Part shown: positions 46,726-56,463 of the stretch, in pieces | Layout: each line of letters begins with the position of its first letter | How positions within the stretch are numbered: the first letter of the stretch is position 1 | From: Paguma larvata | Taxonomy: Eukaryota > Chordata > Mammalia > Carnivora > Viverridae | Direction: 5' to 3' | Assembly (NCBI GenBank): GCA_030068075.1 | Contig: CM057831.1 | Location: 7,763,464 to 7,827,463, forward strand | Length of the DNA: 64,000 nucleotides | Notes under the pieces: generated by a model | What the model saw: only the letters and a program-made list of their open reading frames with translations | Database searches by the model: none | Told to the model about the DNA's origin: nothing | Translations under genes and position numbers: made by a program

Positions 46726-46766
46726 ATAAGAAAATAAACTTTAAAATAATTTAAAAAAAAAAAAAA
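46519..46766 (+). mobile_element. Feliform CAN SINE with expanded TC run
   Basis: GGGGCGCCTGGTGGCTCAG head, (TC)16 at 46690-46722, and poly-A tail of 14 ending at 46766. Confidence 0.95.
46690..46722. repeat. (TC)n microsatellite inside SINE
   Basis: About 16 uninterrupted TC units in the SINE's pyrimidine region; likely polymorphic. Confidence 0.95.
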
Positions 46767-47604
46767 GGTTTTCCAAGATGACTTGCCATTTTGATGGCCT
46801 TGACCTCAGAGGCAGGCAGGGGTCATCTGGGAATCCTAGCTGATGGGCAGCCAATCGTCCTTCCCCCCTGCTCAGTTCCCCACCGGCCCTGAGCTCTGCT
46901 TCCGGCTGCTCCCGGATTCCTCCCCCTCCCTTATCCCTGGCCTCCTGGGATTATGGGGAAAGCCATTACCTCAGGATTAAGCTTCAGCTTGATTCTCATC
47001 AAAGACTCTGGTCACCGAGTATTTGCTTAACACCAGACCTTTCAGGCCCCATCAAATTTAACAAGGCCTGACAGATTTGGGATTAAACGGAGAAACCCAG
47101 ACAAATCCATACTTTCATAGGAGGCCCAGTGAGTGCAGCAGGACAAGCAAAACGCGTGAACACGGAGACCCTCAAGTCATGGGGGCGACAGTGGCAAAGG
47201 CTGCACTGCCCGGGCAGGCACCCCTCACCTCTGCTCTCAGCCAGCTAGGGGCAGCCCTGACTCAGGACGGGAAGCACAGAGAGGGGGGCTCGAGGGGTGG
47301 GAGGACTGAGACCGCCTGGGAGGACTCCACCCTTCAGAGTTCCTGCTCAGGCTCCACCTGAGCCCTGCAGTTGCTCAGAGCCACGGCGCTCTCCCACGGC
47401 CTCCCTCGCTCCGCAGTGGGTCTCGACGGCTCTCCCCAGATCTCACCCCTGCAGCAACACACGGCCCCCGGCACCACCCCATTCTCAGCTCTTAGGCATG
47501 CCGGACGGAGACTCCGGGACGGCAGACCTAAGCGCAGGCTTGCAAATGGATTTCGAAACCCGTTTTGTCGCAGGTGTAACTGAAGAGACAGCACGATGAC
47601 GGGG
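46767..47604. other. Unassigned sequence
   Basis: No gene or repeat seen. 46940-47080 contains AT-rich unique sequence ('cattacctcaggattaagc'). Confidence 0.4.
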
Positions 47605-47695
47605 AAGGGGTTCAGAGCCGCCAAGCGGCTTCAAATCCAACTGACCAGCTGTATGGCTTTGAGGCAGCTTTAAGCCCCGGTTTCCCCAGCACTAC
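47605..47695 (+). mobile_element. MIR SINE fragment
   Basis: 'gcttcaaatccaactgaccagctgtatggctttgagg' and 'gccccggtttcccc' fit the MIR core. Confidence 0.5.
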
Positions 47696-48159
47696 CGTGG
47701 GGGCCCATGGCCACTCCCTGCTCTAGAGAACCGTCCGAGGAAGGAGCTCGGAGCAGGGAGGTGGGATTTCCCTCCTGCAGCGTGTGGGAAATTCATGCCA
47801 AAGACATCTACCTTCCTTCCTTCCTTCCTCCCTTCTCCTGCTTATTCGGTTATGCAACCAAACCAATTAAAAAATAATAATAAAACGCCTCCGCCTCTTG
47901 CCTCCTCATTACTGTTTCTACGAGAAGCAGGCACATTGCACCTCCGCCCCTCCCATCCTAAAAGGTGCAGAGTCGGGTGAAAATTATACCCAACCAACAC
48001 CGGAGGAGTAGCAATTGTTGCGTTTCTTTGAGGCCTGCTGCCCGATTTCTCTCAGGCTCTCTGCCCAGTTCCTTTTGGCCTTGCCCGGCTGCTAATTTGC
48101 CCGCCTCCGAGCGCCTGGCTTGGGCTCAAACTTCATCTTTAAAAGCTGGGGAGATGGAT
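47696..48159. other. Unassigned sequence, partly CpG-rich
   Basis: Holds a (CTTC)n repeat and a CpG-containing stretch 48040-48120 leading into a G-rich run. No gene seen. Confidence 0.4.
47811..47837. repeat. (CTTC)n microsatellite
   Basis: About six CCTT units with a C-rich variant end. Confidence 0.85.
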
Positions 48160-48188
48160 GGGGGGGGGCGGGGGGCGGCGGGCTAGGG
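48160..48188 (+). promoter_or_regulatory. Potential G-quadruplex
   Basis: G9-C-G6-C-GG-C-GGG-CTA-GGG on the plus strand. It has at least four G-tracts of three or more with one- to three-base loops and lies directly next to the AT-rich block at 48190. Confidence 0.6.
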
Positions 48189-48189
48189 A

Positions 48190-48400
48190 GGCTTCGCTTT
48201 AACTTTTATTATAGATACAAAGAAAAACAATGGCTTGTGTTTACTGAAAATTAATTTTTTGGAAATTACTTTGTCATTTGTTTTACTCTTCTTAATTAAA
48301 ATTTACTCGGTGAAGAGAACACCCCATAAATTAACTCAAATGCAACAGCAAATTAATTAGCATTTAGTTACTAGACATTACTCACAGGCCGGACAAATTG
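48190..48400. promoter_or_regulatory. Candidate conserved developmental enhancer-like block
   Basis: About 210 bases of very AT-rich unique DNA set between a G-quadruplex run and GC-rich DNA. It holds paired homeodomain-type sites TTAATTAA (48292-48299) and TTAATTAG (48353-48360), another TTAATT at 48251, and a SOX-type ACAATGG (48227-48233). No repeat family or open frame explains it. Enhancer role and conservation are inferred, not shown. Confidence 0.4.
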
Positions 48401-48914
48401 TTTTCAGGCTGTCGTCTGCATTTGGCGTCCGGGGACGCAGGCGGGGCTGGCAGGGTCCCGTGGGTTATTTTGGCGAGGGCTCTCCAGTCTTTGCCGAGAT
48501 TCCTCGGTCACCTGCCCTTCCAGGCACTCAGGAGACCTCGGAGCAAGGTCCCTCTGAACACGGGTCTCGGGATACTCCTTCCCTCCCTGGAAACAATCAG
48601 GAAGAAAGGGGTCATCAGGACAGCAAGGCGCTGTTGGTGCAGCCCTGCCTGGGGGCCGGAGGATGGATACGGTGACCTCAGAGGCCCATTTGGCCACAGG
48701 GATCCTAGGTTCTATGAGACACAGCTCGTGAAACCAGCGCCAAGCCTTCTTTATCCTTAAGGTATATGAGGGATTCCTGTTGGACCTGCGGAGAGCTCCC
48801 AAAGGAAAGAACTAGAAGGCGGCGGTTGCAGGGGGGACCTCATACAAGCTAGAGTAAATCGTTTCTGCTGACAAACCATTTTTATTTCCTGAAAAAAGGG
48901 ATAAGAGGCTTAGA
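48401..48914. other. Unassigned GC-rich sequence
   Basis: Open frames of 120 and 132 codons lie on opposite strands of the same bases, without domains. Confidence 0.4.
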
Positions 48915-49130
48915 GCAAGGTGGTTAAGGCCCCGGGGCAGGCCGACCGAATTGGAATCCAGCTCATCTTGCTGCTGTGTGACCTGGGACAAGTTACTTAA
49001 CCTCTCTCGGCTTCGGTTTCCCTGGATCATAATAATCCCTATCTTTGAGGGCTGCGGGGAAGAAGGAACAAGGGAATGCATGTAAAGCCCTGAGAATGAA
49101 ACCTGGCACACAGCAGAGCCTTGGGCAGCT
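48915..49130 (+). mobile_element. MIR SINE, well preserved
   Basis: 'gcaaggtggttaaggccccgg', 'attggaatccagctc', 'ctgtgtgacctgggacaagttacttaacctctctcgg' (in pieces), 'gcatgtaaagccctgagaatg', 'cctggcacacagcag'. Confidence 0.88.
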
Positions 49131-49174
49131 CCGGCAAGGTCTGCGAGGATGGCTGAACGAACGTGCAGCCTCCC

Positions 49175-49368
49175 GGGCCAGATGCGTGCGCTTGAAACCC
49201 AACCGGGCCGCTTACCAGTAACCAAACTGCTCTGTGCCTCAGTCTCCTCATCTGCACAGTGGAGACAAAAGGACGGTCTTGTTTTGAGGAATGAATGATT
49301 TAATACTTGAAAGTGCTTAGAATAGTACGACAGTGTCTGGCACATAATAAATGCTCAATAAAAGGTTG
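49175..49368 (+). mobile_element. MIR SINE
   Basis: 'ctgtgcctcagtctcctcatctgcacagtggag', 'gaatgatttaatacttgaaagtgcttagaatag', 'ctggcacataataaatgctcaataaaagg'. Confidence 0.85.
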
Positions 49369-50029
49369 GTGTTAGGCAGGTCAGGGGCGTGGAACCAAAA
49401 CCTTATAAGGGGGCCGGTTTCCCCTCAGTTATCCGAGGAAAACCGAGCTCCCAGTGCAGAAGCGGGCTCTTCCTGCGAGAGACTTAGCTCTACACTGTAC
49501 CAGGCCCTGCAAATGAACAAGCGAGTCAGCCCAGCCCGGCCAGCCAACAGCAGCACCAGCATGGCTAATGCAGCCGGATTCCCTCCTGTCTATGCAGAGC
49601 GGCAGCCCCGGAGTCCCCCTTGCTGATCAACAGGAGGGGAGGGCCTGAATTGGGCCCTCGCTGATAAACAATGATGTATGGCAGGCTTCTCCGGCAACGC
49701 CACCAAGCTCCTGCAGATTGGGGCTCCTCCGGGGAGGAAGGTGGACCTAGGAGCGACCTGCATCTGTGATCAGAAGAAGGGTGGTTACAAGGAGGCCCCT
49801 GACCCACTCTGTCGTCTCCTTCCACTGCCACAGTATCCTTCATCCACCGAGAGAGAGGCCCCTCGGAGGTGGTCTACTGGTAATTCCAACGGCCAGCCAT
49901 CAAGGACAGGAGCAGGCCGAGGCAGAGACAGCGGAGTTAGCCCAGCAGGCAGGCTGCCCCCACTTCAGCGTCCAGAAGACTGCCAGGACAGCGCCATCTG
50001 AAGCAGCAGCTTCACTGAACACCTAGTCA
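49369..50029. other. Unassigned sequence
   Basis: No gene or repeat family recognised. Confidence 0.4.
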
Positions 50030-50215
50030 AGAGCAAGGACCCTGGGCCAGATCCCAGACTCGCCCACTAACCTGCCTCGTAGCCCAGAGCGAACTAGTGA
50101 GGCCTCAGCGCCTAGGTTTTCCCAGATGTAAAGTAAGAATTACAGCACCTAGCTCACAGGGTTGTGAGAATCATAGGAACGAACACACACCAAGTGCTTA
50201 CTTAATCCAGGGCTT
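50030..50215 (+). mobile_element. MIR SINE
   Basis: 'ggccagatcccagactcgcccactaacctgcc', 'gttttcccagatgtaaagtaagaattacagcacctagctcacagggttgtgag' core (in pieces), 'ccaagtgctta'. Confidence 0.75.
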
Positions 50216-50464
50216 GGAAGGGAAGCAGCACCGTGTAAGCGCTACTATTATGATTTCTTCCATAGCACACGTGCCGTCCATTCACTTAACACATTCTTAT
50301 GGAGCACTTATTATGCAGAGAACGAGGTTTTTCGGTGCCGGCAGCGCAAGAACAAGCGAGAAACACAGGCACTCGGCATGGGTTGTCTATTACAAAGCAA
50401 AGTGCACCTGGCATTTTCATGCAAATGTGCTGTCCCATCAAATCCCACACTGCCTGTCATTTTA

Positions 50465-50505
50465 CTTCATTCAACAAATATTGGCTGAGCACCTACAGGG
50501 CTCTG
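50465..50505 (-). mobile_element. L2 LINE terminal fragment
   Basis: 'cattcaacaaatattggctgagcacctac' is the reverse of the L2 end; the antisense L1 begins right after it. Confidence 0.55.
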
Positions 50506-52379
50506 TATATTAATTTAGTATCCTGCAACATTACTGAACTCATTTATTACTTTGAATAGTTTTTTGGTAGAGTCGTTAGTGTTTTCTATGTACGGTATTA
50601 TATCATCCACAAATAATGCCAGTTTAACTTCTATCTTACCGATATGTATGCCTTTTCTTTTCTTTTTCTTTCCTGATTGCTTTGGCTAGGAATTCCAGGG
50701 CTATGTTGAGTAAAAGTGGCAAGGATAGACATTCTTCTCTTGGTTGTGATCTTAGGGGAAAAGATCATACTCATTGAGAATGATGTTAGCTGTGGGTTCT
50801 TATATGTGGCCTTTATTATGCTGAGGTATGTTCCTTCTAAACCCACTTTGTTGTAAGTTTTTATCACGAACTGATGTCGAGTTTTGTCAAATGCTTTTTC
50901 TGCGTCTATTGAAATGATCATATGGTTTTCATCTTTTCTTAATCTTGTATTTTACATTTGATTGATTTGTGAATATTGAAATCCTTGTATCCCTAGAATA
51001 GATACCATTTGATCTTGGTGAATGATCTTTTTAATGTATTGATAAATGCATTTTGTTAATATTTAGTTCAGGATTTTTACATCTGTGTTCATTGGAGACA
51101 TTGGCCTGTAGTTTTTTTCTTCTTTGAAATATCTCTGCTTTTTGTATCAGGGTAATGCTGGCCTCACGGAGTGTATTTGGAAGTTTTCCTTCCTTTTCTA
51201 TTTTTTGGAATAGTTTGAGGAGAATAAGTAGTAACTTTTTAAAGTATTTGGTAGAATTCACCTGTGAATCCATCTGGTCCTGGACTTCAGTTTTTTGGGG
51301 AATTTTCTTTTTTATTACTGATTCAATTTCATCACCAGTAATTAGCTGCTCAGACTTTGTATTAATTCTTGATTCGTTTTGGAAGACTGCATATTTATTT
51401 TAAGTTGTCCAATTTGTCAGTGTATAAATTTTCATAATATTCTCTTATAATCCTTTGTATTTCCATAGTGTCAGTTATTTTTCTCTTTCATTTCTAATTT
51501 TATTTATTTGGGCCCTCTTCCTTTTTTCCTTGATGAATCCAGCTAAAGGTTTATCAATTTCGTGAACCTTTTCAGAGAACCAACTCTTAGTTTTATTGAT
51601 CTTTTTCTTTTCTTTTTTTTTATAGTCTCTGTTTATTCCTGCTCTGATCTTTCTTACTTACTCCCTTCTACTCATTTTGGGCTTTGTTCTTCTTTCCTAC
51701 TTCCTTTAGGTCTAAGGTTAGAATGTTTGAGATTTTTCTTATTTCTTCAGGTAGGTATAAATTTCCCTCTTAGAACTGCTTCCATCGCTTCCCAGAGATT
51801 TTGCCCCACTGTGTTTCCCCTTCCATTTGTCTCTCTCTTTTTTTTTTTAATTTACTCTCTGATTACTTCATTGACCCATTGGTTCAGTGGCATGTTGTTC
51901 AGCTTCCACACGTTTATGGGTTTTTTTTCTTTTAAGTGATTTCTAGTTTTATACTGTTGTAGTCTGAAAAGATATATGATTTCCATCTTCTTAAATGTAT
52001 TGAGACTTGTTTTATGGCCTAACATGTGGTCTGTCCTGGAAAATATTTCACATACATTTGAAAAGAATGTGGTTTGGTTGTGTTGCGTTGGAATGTTCTG
52101 TAAATATGTGTTAAGTCCATCTGGTCTCTTCCATTGATGTTCAAAAGGTGTTAAAGTCCCCTGCTCTTTCTCCCTCTGCACTTGTTAATATTCATTATTC
52201 AGGTGCTCCAATGTTGGGCACAGAGACATTTACAATCGTCATACCTTCTTGTTGGATTGGTCCATTTATCATTTTGTCATGCCCTTTTTGTCTCTTACTA
52301 CAGTCTTTTTTAAAGTCCATTTTGACTGATATCAATATTGCTACCCCAGTTGGTTTTGTTTCTGTTCTTGGTGGCTAAA
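50506..52379 (-). mobile_element. Antisense L1 fragment (ORF2 only)
   Basis: Both ends of the element are missing: no 5' UTR, ORF1 or 3' UTR is seen. The minus strand reads through the endonuclease part of ORF2 (starting high, at about 52379) into the reverse transcriptase. Divergence and many stops suggest an old copy, older than the L1 at 56464. An L2 tail abuts it at 50505 and a MIR lies just past it at 52425. Confidence 0.92.
50560..52379 (-). pseudogene. L1 ORF2 remnant: endonuclease and reverse transcriptase
   Basis: LINE-1 ORF2 encodes the endonuclease and reverse transcriptase used for target-primed insertion. Here only broken segments survive. 51852-52181 keeps endonuclease text ('DHMLGHKTSLNTFKKMEI', 'MWKLNN'-like 'VWKLNNMPLNQW'). 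51031-51273 keeps the pre-RT helix 'LLKLFQKIEKEGKLPN' and 'ASITLIQKAE'. 50631-50921 keeps the palm '[13 protein letters not shown]' and '[13 protein letters not shown]'. Frameshifts and stops separate these, so no product is possible. Confidence 0.9.
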
Positions 52380-52424
52380 GTGTCCTGTGGCGTCATAGAC
52401 TAATAATAACTTGTTGGACTATTA

Positions 52425-52640
52425 ATAGTTAACATTAAGAAGTGCCTGACATTTCACAGTACGCTTACACACTTACTCTTTTATTTGATCTCCAAACCAA
52501 CACTGTCAGAAAGCCCTTCTTTCCATCCTTGTTTTACAGAGGGAGAAGCAAAAGCTTGGGCAGTTTGGTGACCTGCACCAGGTCGTTCAGCTGGAAAGTG
52601 AGGAGCTGGTTCTGCCCATCCACACTCCACTTTCTGTGCT
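52425..52640 (-). mobile_element. MIR SINE
   Basis: Reverse MIR: 'ttatttgatctccaaaccaacactgtcag', 'cttgttttacagagggagaagcaaaagc', 'ggtcgttcagctggaaagtgaggagctgg'. Confidence 0.72.
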
Positions 52641-52719
52641 CTCACTCCTATCCAACAGGGCTGCTGTTGCTCTAGCTTGTTTTGGAACACCTCTCCCGGG
52701 ATTGACTCTAAGTGGATTT

Positions 52720-52943
52720 TTTTTAAAGCACTATTATTTTCAATGTTTATTTCTTCGTTTTGAGAGGGATAGAGACAGAGAGTGAGTGTGCGGGGGGGGG
52801 GGAGGCAGAGAGAGAGAGAGAGGGAATCCCAAGCAGGCTCTGCACTGCCCAGTGTGGGGCTTGAACCCACAAACTGTGAGATCATGACCAGAGCCAAAAC
52901 CCAGAGTCAGATGCTCAACCAACTGAGCCACCCAGATGCCCCC
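52720..52943 (-). mobile_element. Feliform CAN SINE
   Basis: T-rich start, G11 run near 52791, (GA)n, end 'gagccacccagatgcccc'. Flanks 'tgactctaagtggatttt' (52702) and 'tgactgtaaatgatttt' (52944) are a decayed target duplication. Confidence 0.93.
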
Positions 52944-54364
52944 TGACTGTAAATGATTTTAATAAATAACAGCCCTGGAAAGGGGCTTCCTGCTGTTTCC
53001 AGAGAAATCCAGGCCCCCGCTAGTGTTTTTCTTCCCATAGAGCTTCAATAGCTCTCATCCGAAGTGGGAGATTTTTGGAGCTGTCAAGAAGGCAGACAAA
53101 GACTGAACCTTAATCTCTTGGGCAGTGACCTCCATTGACTTCTCCCAGTGGAGAGATACAGTTCAGTCCATGGACACTGGTAGAGATCATTGAAGAAGAG
53201 GGACGATCCATTGCTGCCCTTAGCAATGACATTTGTATTATCTCCCAGCACTGCTCTGGGGGGACTTGGTGCCAAGACCAGGAAAAGAGTGCCATAAAAT
53301 ATGAAAGAAGGAGCCACATGAAAGACCTATTAACAAGCACTGGCTCCAAGAGAAGCAGAGGACAGAGTGGAGCTAGGTGCAGCACAGGGGATCTTGGCCA
53401 ATAATTGTTCACATCAGGACTGGATGAGGGTAGACCAGGGCAGACGCCCGCACATGTTTGCAGTCAGAGGGGGTAAGTCAACAGAGAAAAGACCAAGGGT
53501 GAGCCCAGGGAAATGACCAGAACCTACAAGTGGGTCTGATGTCAGGGAGTCCTCAAATAGTGAAAGGTAGGTCCTATAGGCAGAGTGGAGCTCAGACCAG
53601 ATGGGCTGGAAGGAGATGGCCCTTGGACCACACTGTACCTGTGCTCTCCTTCTGAGAGGACCTGTGTACCGATTCTGAAAGTTTTAGAACAGGGGTATTA
53701 GAGTTGTCCCTGAAGCATCAATCCTGGTTCAAGGATGGGATGAGGAGCTGGGGAAGGAGTAATACTTGACTGCTAGCGTTGAGGACCGTCCAGGGAACAG
53801 AAGAGGAAACAGAAATGACATTCTTTTTGGGAGAGGCACCAGACCCCAAATAAGATGAAGGACCAACCTGATCAAAAGCTACAGTGTGGCAACAATCACA
53901 GATGCCAAGAGGCTGGTAAGTCTGGAAACTGGCCCGTTTACCTTTACAAGAAGCCCTCAACGGTCCCTAGGAGAACACCACAACCCAGTAACAGCAGGGT
54001 TTGGGAACAGAAATGAAGGGTTTGAGAAGCTGTGAGGGCGGAGAGGAGAAGCAGAAATTTTTTTATGGCTACCTACGGCTTCCGCTCTGTGCTGCTGTGG
54101 CCTGGGAACTTAAGGTTATACACGTGCCTGTCATGCAGTCTACTCTCCATTCTTGGAGTGTGGATTCGAGATTTGCAAAGAGTCTGTAGTCTTTGGGAGG
54201 CAATCACATTGAATAAAGTGGATGACCAAGATGAGGAATATCATATTTTGGTCAGTAATCACCACTTTTCTTCGTTAACTGTTGCCATGTCTAACAATAA
54301 AAACCCTGAGACTCAGAAAAAACTATGTAACTGCACAAGGTGACACACGTCTCTTTTAGAGTTG
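52944..54364. other. Unassigned stretch with open minus-strand frames
   Basis: No repeat family or known gene recognised. Minus-strand frames at 53110-53412 (100 codons) and 53718-53960 (80) are open, but the plus strand also has an 89-codon frame over the first. 53000-53700 might be part of an unlisted repeat. A short MIR-like phrase ('actcagaaaaaactatgtaactgcac') lies near 54310. Confidence 0.35.
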
Positions 54365-54545
54365 GCATGCTTGTGTAGCAAGCTCAGGCTTTGAGTTCAG
54401 ATGACCATTCTGCCCATTTCTGTGCCTACAAAATAAAGACACAAATATCCATCTCACGGCATTGTTCTCCAGGCATAACAAGATGACATATGGAAAAAAT
54501 TTAGTCCAAAATCAGCCTCATCACTGGCACTAAAGAAATATTAGT
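54365..54545 (+). mobile_element. MIR SINE
   Basis: 'gcaagctcaggctttgagttcagatgacc', 'cccatttctgtgcctacaaaataaagac', 'cacggcattgttc', 'catcactggcactaaag'. Confidence 0.6.
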
Positions 54546-54586
54546 TCTCCCCTTCTTCCACCTGAGAGACTTGCCTAAGCAAGGGG

Positions 54587-54844
54587 TCACATTTTACTCT
54601 TTCTGTGTAGTCTGAACACTCTGAAATGCTTCAGAATTTCTACATTACAAGCCTGGTTGAGTGTTTGACCTTCTGGAATGAATTCTGGGTGAATAATGTT
54701 ATTGATGTCAATGAAATAAATCAACGTTGTCTCTACTTTTGGTCTTGGCTCATACTTCCCGTCATCTGATAGATACTGAAATTCTCCATGACATGCTTGG
54801 GCTCTTAGCTTCCGGCTCACAGCAGAAATGGCAACAGTGAACAA
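54587..54844 (-). pseudogene. Mariner-like transposase fragment
   Basis: 85-codon minus-strand frame. Its middle reads VETTLIYFIDINNIIHPEF then IPEGQTLNQACNVEILKHFR, which fits the block around the first catalytic Asp of Tc1/mariner transposases ('..FFD..GIVH.EF.P.GQTVN...Y..VL..L'). The Asp in 'YFID' is kept. The N-terminal DNA-binding part and the later catalytic residues are absent, so it is dead. The same block occurs in mammalian genes domesticated from mariner, so a retrocopy of one is the alternative. Confidence 0.7.
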
Positions 54845-54854
54845 TAACTAGGCA

Positions 54855-55200
54855 CCTACCACCTAGCACCCAGATCTTCATTTTTAATACCATTCTCTAA
54901 TAAGAAGAATCAAGGTTCCTGGGAGAAATGACTGATTCTAGGGCTCAGTGCGAGAAATATGTAAGTTGAGCCTGGAGCATCTTATAGTACCAAAAAGGAA
55001 GAAAGTGCTCAAAAAACTAAAAGGATGGGCAGGTCGAAGGGACACAGGAGTCAACCTGAAAGAACACGCATTGACCGAAGCTAGAAAAATGTGACCAACA
55101 GAATAAATAATATAGCATTTTTCTTAGGACAAAAATACAAAATAAAATCCATGAGTACATACTGTTCTAAATAAATGATTAAGGAAGTAAATGAATGGAT
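54855..55200 (+). mobile_element. L1M 3' UTR fragment (copy A)
   Basis: 'cacccagatcttcatttttaatacc', 'agaatcaaggttcctgggagaaatgactgattctagg' (in pieces), 'caacctgaaagaac', 'ataaatgattaagg'. About 80% like the start of the tail at 59928 by eye and in the same orientation. Confidence 0.75.
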
Positions 55201-55214
55201 AGGTACTAAACAAT

Positions 55215-55372
55215 TATTTGCATCTAATCTTATATAACCCAGCAGGCCTATGCAGTAAGGATCATAATCTTCACTTTCTAGAGCAGGAAACTGAGGCTCA
55301 AGGGGTTAATTAACTTATTCAAGGCCACCCTGCTAGTTGTGGAAGAGACTAGAGTTAATGCCAGCCCCCTCT
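55215..55372 (-). mobile_element. MIR SINE
   Basis: Reverse MIR: 'ctttctagagcaggaaactgaggctcaaggggttaattaacttattcaaggcc' in pieces, then 'tgctagttgtgg'. Confidence 0.75.
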
Positions 55373-56079
55373 GGTGCTAATGTCTATGTTCGTTTTCAAT
55401 ACCGCACACCATCCCAAGTTAATATTTTATTTCAAAATGTATTATTGCTTTACCTAAAAGGTATTGGAATAAATGCCAAGACTTCATTGTTTCTCTTCAT
55501 CACTGAAAATGCATAGCAAAAGTTGTGTAAAAACTTTACTCCTGTTCAGATTTCGTTCCAGAATAAATCTGTTCCTGTATCTAATTTTAACTCTTCAGCC
55601 ATCCTTCTATCTGAATGTGCGAAATCTCTGACCTTTTCAATATTTCCATTGGGCCATTGGACAGCTGCTCCATGTATCACGGTGGACAGCTTGACTTTGG
55701 TCTTAAAAATGTGGGTGCCTTCACACAGACTTGCTTCTGGCATTACTCCATCTGCATATGCCACTTCTAATTTGCCAGGACTCTCACCTGCAGATTTATT
55801 TGCTGCCATTCGAAATGTGACTTTAAATTTTTGCTCTAAACATCAGCCACTCACCTTCATGTCAATACAGGGCAATCCACTCTCTGACTGCAAAAGCTAC
55901 TCCCTCAAAGACAGAGTGATCTACTCTATACTGTATCTCAGTTTCAATCAAGGGTCCCCGTCTTCCATAAAACACTCAGAAATGTCATCTCAGCATACTG
56001 GATTCACACCACAGTGTGATGCTCAGATCTCTTCATATAATAGCAGGACTCGACTCTCTATCAAAATATAATGTCGCAG
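55373..56079. other. Unassigned stretch containing an unidentified open frame
   Basis: No repeat family recognised. The only object of note is the minus-strand frame at 55546-55836, listed next; the plus strand is also open for 182 codons over the same bases. Confidence 0.4.
55546..55836 (-). other. Unidentified open frame, possible retrocopy or exon
   Basis: I do not recognise this. From a stop near 55842 the minus strand is open for 97 codons to a stop at 55546. The first Met is at residue 10 or so ('FRMAANKSAGESPGKLEVAY') and the frame ends in 'LDTGTDLFWNEI'. Composition is protein-like, without low complexity. An AATAAA-type signal lies about 120 bases beyond the stop (minus strand, near 55430), as in a gene 3' end, but no poly-A tail follows. 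The plus strand is also open here, which weakens a coding case. Could be a processed pseudogene piece, a terminal exon, or chance. Confidence 0.25.
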
Positions 56080-56084
56080 TCGCC

Positions 56085-56400
56085 CCGGGACTCAGTGATA
56101 TCACTTTTAATAATGTACCCTGAGGAAATAATCGAAACACCAAGATTTAAGCAATGTTCACCGCCTATTATGTGTAATAACCAAAAATCGGAAACCATCC
56201 CAATATCAACAATAAGAAAATGGTTAAATAAATCGTAGTGTATAACTACACTGGAATATTACGAAGCCTTTAAAGATCATGTTTTTAAAGCGTATTTGAA
56301 GACATGGGAAAATGTTCAGGATACAGAATTATATTTTAAAAAGAGAAAAAAACTATTTTCAAATATATAAAGGGCTGCTAAGTCGAAGAGGGAGTTAACT
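56085..56400 (+). mobile_element. L1M 3' region fragment
   Basis: 'atggttaaataaatcgtagtg', 'tacactggaatattacgaagcc', 'gacatgggaaaatgttcaggatacag' are typical of the stretch after ORF2 in old L1M elements. Confidence 0.65.
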
Positions 56401-56442
56401 TATTCTGAGTGGCTCTGGAGGAGAGAGTGAAGTAGTATCAAC

Positions 56443-56463
56443 AAGGGAAGGCCATCTGGAGAC
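56443..56463. repeat. Target-site duplication, 5' copy
   Basis: AAGGGAAGGCCATCTGGAGA plus C; matches 58660-58680 at 17 of 21 positions. Confidence 0.7.
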
